Shown here: piece by piece, positions 5,544 to 7,432 of the stretch
Layout of the letters: every line of letters starts with the position of its first letter
Numbering within the stretch: position 1 is the first letter of the stretch
Source: CAYVBE01 sp964448935
Lineage (GTDB): Bacteria; Planctomycetota; Brocadiia; SM23-32
Direction of reading: 5' to 3'
DNA length: 7,432 bases
Assembly: GCA_964448935.1 (NCBI GenBank)
Contig: CAYVBE010000196.1
Coordinates: 1-7,432 of the forward strand
The notes under the pieces: model-generated
Told to the model about the DNA's origin: nothing
What the model saw: only the letters and a program-made list of their open reading frames with translations
Databases searched by the model: none
Position numbers and translations under genes: made by a program

Positions 5544-7432
5544 ATGACCTGGCGCGCATTCCTGATCGGTCTCGGCGCCGTGGCGCTCGTTGCCGCGGTC
5601 TCGCCCTACAATGACCTGGTCGCCCACGGCACGTTCCTGACGGGCAACCATTTCCCGGCCGGCCCGTTCTTCATCCTGATCCTGCTGGTCGTGGCCGTCA
5701 ACCTGCTCATCAAGCTCGTGCGGAAGTGCTGGGCGCTCAAGAGCAGCGAGCTTATGCTGGTCTGGTGCATGATGATCGTGGCCTCCACGGTGCCGGGCAG
5801 CGGGCTGATGCGCTACTGGCTGCCCATGGTAGCGGCCCCCGCCTACTATGGGGCGCGGCCGGACAAGGACTACGAAGAGCACATCCTGCGCGAGGTGCCC
5901 GAGGACCTGGTGTTGACCACGGATGTCCGCTCGGTGGCGGCCACGCGCTTTTTCGAGGGGCCGAAGCTCAGGGTGCCCTGGAAGCGCTGGGTCCGTCCGA
6001 TCGCAACCTGGAGCGCCTTCATCCTTCTGTTCTACCTCGCCACGTTCTTCCTGACCGGTATGCTGCGGAAGCATTGGGTGGAAGTGGAGCACCTGGCGTT
6101 CCCCCTTGCGCGCGTTCCGCTCGAACTGGTCGAGGGGAGCGATGGGCCCGGGCTGGTGCCGCCGTTCTTCCGGAAACGGGCGCTTCTGGTGGGACTGGCT
6201 CTGAGTCTGGCGTTCGGCCTCATGCGGATTGCGCCGGTCATGACCGGCGCTGACACCGGCTGGAGGCCGCAGGTGCCTGTTCAGAGCGTTCTGTGGGGCA
6301 CACCGCTGGAGTCCCTCAGGGTCTGGAGCGGTCACGTCTACCCCATGGTGATCGGATTTGCCTTCCTGGTGCCGGCCGACGTGGCGCTCAGCGTCTGGCT
6401 CTTCTTCCTGCTAACGCACATGCAACTGGTCTTCGCCGACTGGCTGGGGACGCCCATCGAAGGTGGCGACTACAGCCCCTTCATGCAATGGCAGCAGGCC
6501 GGGGCGTTCATCGTTTTCACGATCATGATGTTCTGGGCCGCGCGGCGCCATCTGATGGCGGTCGTCCGCAAGGCGATCGGGCGTGCGCCATCCGTTGATG
6601 ATTCGGACGAACCGATCGGCCACCGCACCGCGTTCTGGGGCCTGGTCATTTCCGTCGTCGGCATGATCTTCTGGTATGTGTGGCACGGCATGAGCATCCT
6701 GACGACGGTGCCCCTGCTGATGCTCATGGCCTGCCTCGTGCTCGTACACGCGCGCCTCGTGGCGCAGGGAGGCATCTTCTTCGTGCAGCAGTCGTGGCAT
6801 CCGCCCACCTTCCTGCACGGGCTCACCGGAGGCATATTCACTGCCCCGGCCGTGGTCACGGCCCAGATGCAGGACGCTATCCTGCTGACCGACGCCCGCG
6901 AGGTGCTCAGCGGGCACGCGTTCAACGCGCTGAAGATATCATCCGTCTTCAAGCGCCACAGGCGGTGGTTCATGCCCGTCATGCTCGCGGCTATCCTCGT
7001 CGCCATGCTCGTCAGCGGGTGGGTGATCATGCAGGTCTTCTACACGGAAGGGGCGGTCAACACGGCGGACCAATACGCCTACCGCGGGCTGCCTTTGGGC
7101 ACCTTCGACGCGGCGCACCAGATGATTGACAACCCGTCCAAGGCCGTGCAGACCCGGCACGGCGGGCTGGCGCTGGGGGCGGCGATCATGTTCTTCGTTA
7201 CCTTCATGCGGATGCGGTTCTACTGGTGGCCGCTCCACTCCCTGGGGTTCCTGATCGGTAGCACGTGGCCGGGGCAAACGCTGTGGTTCGGTTTTCTGGT
7301 GGGGTGGTTCACCAAAGTGATGGTGATGAAGTTCGGCGGCGGGGGCATGTTACGGACCGCGCGCAACTTCTTCCTGGGCGTCATCGTCGGCGAGGCCCTT
7401 CTGGTGGGCATATCCGCCCTGTTCGGCCTGGC
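5544..7432 (+). CDS. Polytopic membrane protein, DUF6785/DUF6784-like, possible transporter (3' partial)
   Basis: The frame is open from the ATG at 5544 to the window end without a stop (629 full codons). The start is well fixed: an in-frame TGA at 5520-5522 lies just upstream and no other start codon falls between; the ribosome-binding site is weak (GGAC-type). The protein is strongly hydrophobic with about 13-14 predicted membrane segments, including residues ~3-20, ~40-60, ~70-90 and ~155-175, and closely spaced ones to the end. Conserved-looking features are SPYNDLVAHGTFLTGNHFP after the first segment, W178-V-E-V-E182-H followed by FPLARVPLEL, and Y560-W-W-P-L-H565 with GWFTK and KFGGGGM near the C-terminus. 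These fit the large membrane proteins annotated DUF6785 and DUF6784 in Planctomycetota, Verrucomicrobiota and Armatimonadota, distantly reminiscent of oligopeptide transporters. It has its own promoter. A transport role is inference from topology and neighbours. The C-terminus is probably only a few dozen residues beyond the window. Confidence 0.75.
   Translation, partial: MTWRAFLIGLGAVALVAAVSPYNDLVAHGTFLTGNHFPAGPFFILILLVVAVNLLIKLVRKCWALKSSELMLVWCMMIVASTVPGSGLMRYWLPMVAAPAYYGARPDKDYEEHILREVPEDLVLTTDVRSVAATRFFEGPKLRVPWKRWVRPIATWSAFILLFYLATFFLTGMLRKHWVEVEHLAFPLARVPLELVEGSDGPGLVPPFFRKRALLVGLALSLAFGLMRIAPVMTGADTGWRPQVPVQSVLWGTPLESLRVWSGHVYPMVIGFAFLVPADVALSVWLFFLLTHMQLVFADWLGTPIEGGDYSPFMQWQQAGAFIVFTIMMFWAARRHLMAVVRKAIGRAPSVDDSDEPIGHRTAFWGLVISVVGMIFWYVWHGMSILTTVPLLMLMACLVLVHARLVAQGGIFFVQQSWHPPTFLHGLTGGIFTAPAVVTAQMQDAILLTDAREVLSGHAFNALKISSVFKRHRRWFMPVMLAAILVAMLVSGWVIMQVFYTEGAVNTADQYAYRGLPLGTFDAAHQMIDNPSKAVQTRHGGLALGAAIMFFVTFMRMRFYWWPLHSLGFLIGSTWPGQTLWFGFLVGWFTKVMVMKFGGGGMLRTARNFFLGVIVGEALLVGISALFGL

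Noticed and set aside
5726..6253. Open frame of 175 codons on the + strand inside the membrane protein gene, with similar smaller ones up to 7129
   Set aside because: These are out-of-frame shadows; the frame starting at 5544 encodes a coherent multi-pass membrane protein through the whole region.
5088..6335. Antisense open frame of 415 codons across the URO-D-like gene end, promoter gap and membrane protein gene
   Set aside because: It covers the promoter and two well-supported + strand genes, with His/Gln/Arg-rich non-domain composition.

Overview
The window is GC-rich, densely coding bacterial DNA with every supported gene on the + strand. The gene content suggests an uncultivated member of the Planctomycetota/Lentisphaerota/Verrucomicrobiota group or a similar heterotrophic lineage. 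The relevant families are an FAD_oxidored-type flavoprotein fused to HEAT repeats, a divergent GH38-like glycosidase, a URO-D-fold protein of the 'trimethylamine corrinoid protein 2' kind, and a DUF6785/DUF6784-type polytopic membrane protein. This taxonomic placement is inference from gene families; there is no rRNA or other phylogenetic marker here.

Layout: (1) Bases 2-1696 hold the 3' part of an FAD-dependent oxidoreductase gene whose C-terminal ~210 residues form HEAT-like repeats; the N-terminal dinucleotide-binding motif lies upstream of the window. (2) Seven bases later, 1704-4337 encodes an 877-aa GH38-like protein with a signal peptide and a possible second, internal start that would bypass it. 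(3) After 21 bases, 4359-5435 encodes a 358-aa URO-D-fold protein. (4) A 108-bp gap (5436-5543) contains a good sigma70-type promoter, TTGACA-N17-TATCCT. (5) From 5544 to the window end runs a multi-pass membrane protein gene that has no stop inside the window; its visible 629 codons are probably nearly the whole protein.

Genes 1-3 look like one operon because they are tightly spaced and share a strand, with the ribosome-binding site of gene 2 overlapping the stop of gene 1. Gene 4 has its own promoter and may be a separate unit of the same locus. A reasonable but unproven reading is a catabolic locus for a carbohydrate or glycoconjugate: a glycosidase, a redox enzyme, a possible methyl-transfer or related cytosolic enzyme, and a possible transporter. 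The most interesting points are the altered acid residue at the expected GH38 nucleophile position, the two plausible starts of that gene, the H-x-D...C variation at the expected zinc site of the URO-D-like protein, and the flavoenzyme-HEAT fusion. I found no RNA genes, mobile elements, CRISPR arrays or significant repeats.
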